DNA of 64,000 nucleotides from Nakamurella sp. PAMC28650 (GTDB lineage: Bacteria > Actinomycetota > Actinomycetes > Mycobacteriales > Nakamurellaceae), in assembly GCF_014303395.1 (NCBI RefSeq), contig NZ_CP060298.1, positions 3,925,001 through 3,989,000 on the forward strand, read 5' to 3'. This document shows positions 63,002 to 64,000 of this stretch, one piece after another (positions within the stretch are counted from its first letter, which is position 1; each line of letters starts with the position of its first letter). Under the pieces are notes generated by a model, which was not told the DNA's origin, did no database searches, and saw nothing but the letters and a program-made list of their open reading frames with translations. Both the position numbers and the translations under genes were made by a program.

Positions 63002-63325
63002 TATCAATCGCCGGCTCCAAAAGAGCCATTCCACGGTACCGTCAGGTCACGAGTGCGTCCAGATTGCCGACCTCGCCGACCGATAGGATGACGACCCTCA
63101 TTCCCCACCGTTCCCCCCTTTGTCAGGCGGCTCGGACATCCGGGTCGAACCCACCAACGATGGTGGTCGTCGCGGTGAGCAGTCGTGCGCGTCGGCCGGA
63201 CGTCCGATGTACCTGCGTCCCATCAATTCGGTTGCGCGCACCGGGCTCGGCGGACCACAGTGGCAAGGTCAGGCAGCGAGCGGCGAGCACGTCGAACTGC
63301 GCCGAGAACCGGGAGGGACCCACCC
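63002..63325. other. No gene identified; leader region of the RIO kinase
   Basis: 324 bases after the IS66 element. The first 85 bases complete the frame of the broken gene seen at 59.8-60.0 kb. The rest has no convincing gene on either strand and probably contains the promoter of the downstream RIO-type kinase, but I see no strong -35/-10 pair. Confidence 0.4.
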
Positions 63326-63400
63326 ATGACTGTTCGAGCGGTAGCCCCGTCCCCTTCCCTTTCCGCCCCCGCCGCCGCACGTCCGGCCGGGGGTACCTGA
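63326..63400 (+). CDS. Possible 24-residue leader peptide
   Basis: ATG at 63326 behind GGGAGGGA, a good ribosome site, opens a frame of 24 codons (MTVRAVAPSPSLSAPAAARPAGGT) ending in TGA at 63400, 14 bases before the kinase start. It is Ala/Pro/Ser-rich without stalling motifs. It could couple translation to the kinase or be chance. Confidence 0.3.
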   Translation: MTVRAVAPSPSLSAPAAARPAGGT

Positions 63401-63414
63401 CCCCAGGAGCCGCA

Positions 63415-64000
63415 GTGCCCATGTCCGACCACCACGACCACCACGACCACCACGACCACCACGACCACCACGACCACCACGACCACCACGACGACCACCA
63501 CAACCACGACGACCACGACGACCACGACGACCACGACGACCACGACGACGACGACAGTCCCCCTCGCCGTACCACCCGCCGGCGTTCAGCCGGGCCACGC
63601 CTCGTGGCCGAGGGCCGGTCCGGCCGTTTCACGGTCGAGTCCGACGACGGCAACAAACAACGGGACGAGATCCGTTTCTCGTCCTACAATGTCGCCACCC
63701 ACGGCCCGGCCCCGGTGCCGGACTGGCTCATCACCGATCTCTCGGCCCACGACACCCCGCTCGGGGCACTGAAGTCGGGCAAGGAGGCGGACGTCACCCT
63801 CCTGGACCGATCACTGCCGGGTGGTCCGGGATGTCCGCTCGCCGTCAAGACCTACCGTGACAGCAATCACCGGATGTTCCACCGCGACAGCGGTTATCAG
63901 GAAGGCCGCCGGACGCGCCGATCACGCGAGGGTCGGGCGATGGCCAATCGAACCGCCTTCGGCCGGGACCTGTTGTCCGCCAAGTGGGCTGGCGCCGAGT
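63415..64000 (+). CDS. RIO-type serine/threonine kinase with a His/Asp-rich N-terminal tract, partial
   Basis: The first 195 codons; the gene runs off the right edge. The start is the GTG at 63415, since AGGAG lies seven bases before it (an ATG two codons later is the alternative). Residues 5-47 are a tract of 21 His, 21 Asp and one Asn, first as DHH repeats, then DDH. A basic stretch (SPPRRTTRRRSAGPR) follows, then the kinase: DWLITDLSAHDTPLGALKSGKEADVTLLDRS (nucleotide-binding SGKEADV), CPLAVKTYRDSNHRMFHRDSGYQEGRRTRRSREGRAMANRTAFGRDLLSAKWAGAE. This is the RIO1-like family known in actinobacteria; the catalytic loop lies beyond the window. The His/Asp tract may bind metal ions. Confidence 0.87.
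   Translation, partial: MPMSDHHDHHDHHDHHDHHDHHDHHDDHHNHDDHDDHDDHDDHDDDDSPPRRTTRRRSAGPRLVAEGRSGRFTVESDDGNKQRDEIRFSSYNVATHGPAPVPDWLITDLSAHDTPLGALKSGKEADVTLLDRSLPGGPGCPLAVKTYRDSNHRMFHRDSGYQEGRRTRRSREGRAMANRTAFGRDLLSAKWAGAE

Noticed and set aside
63421-63555. The repeated GACCACCAC units considered as a CRISPR or satellite
   Set aside because: The unit is nine bases without spacers and is in frame within a real protein, so it is a coding repeat.
63223-63598. Antisense frames rich in Val or Arg-Gly opposite the His/Asp tract
   Set aside because: They are only other-frame readings of the GACCACCAC repeat and have no start context.

Overview
The window is high-GC DNA from an actinobacterium. The evidence is GTG/TTG starts, ATGA/GTGA gene overlaps and leaderless-looking promoters, plus an actinobacterial gene order: rimP-nusA-ylxR-infB-DUF503-rbfA-nrnA, truB-ribF, rpsO-pnp-M16 peptidase-dapB, and thyX with dapA-rnj nearby. 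A TIGR03085 protein, a DUF4439 protein and an actinobacterial-type ProS fit this. I cannot name the genus from sequence alone; a Nakamurella- or Frankia-like lineage is only a guess.

Layout. 1-8.2 kb: nitrate assimilation operon read leftward (narB-like nitrate reductase, nirB, nirD, partial narK), with a HemD/winged-helix regulator of the NnaR type nearby on the other strand. 8.2-14.2 kb: DUF952 protein, RNase J, DapA, TIGR03085 protein, a beta-propeller lipoprotein, ThyX. 14.2-20.9 kb: a ribbon-helix-helix/DUF4097 pair, gamma-glutamyltransferase, a YcaQ-like protein, cysE-cysK. 20.9-29.1 kb: an accessory stretch between the thyX-dapA-rnj and dapB-pnp-rpsO blocks that are close together in mycobacteria. 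It holds a clpP3-clpP4-popR-like locus whose second ClpP lacks the catalytic serine, and a series of toxin-antitoxin loci in different states of decay. 29.5-53.7 kb: housekeeping genes for lysine synthesis, RNA decay, flavin cofactors, tRNA modification, ribosome maturation and translation initiation, plus transporters, regulators and proS. 53.7-56 kb: yaaA and an ankyrin protein split by a one-base frameshift. 56-63 kb: an insertion-sequence cluster with clean boundaries (IS5-type in a GNAT gene, a small IS66, and a second IS66 with an ISL3 element inside it). 63.4-64 kb: the start of a RIO-type kinase with a 43-residue His/Asp tract.

How the genes work together. The left end takes up nitrate and reduces it to ammonium. 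dapA and dapB supply diaminopimelate and lysine; rnj, pnp and nrnA are RNA-decay enzymes that take RNA down to nucleotides; cysE and cysK make cysteine. The rimP-nusA-infB-rbfA-truB-rpsO genes serve ribosome assembly and translation start. The accessory parts (20.9-29.1 and 54.5-63 kb) show repeated insertion and gene decay.

Most notable: (i) the paired ClpP locus with a serine-less subunit and a regulator ending in Leu-Ala-Ala; (ii) the nitrate reductase frame running without a stop into a small domain that has its own start and ribosome binding site; (iii) the toxin-antitoxin series with an amber codon in one VapB and frameshifts in RelE and VapC; (iv) the nested, datable insertion sequences; (v) the His/Asp-tailed RIO kinase.
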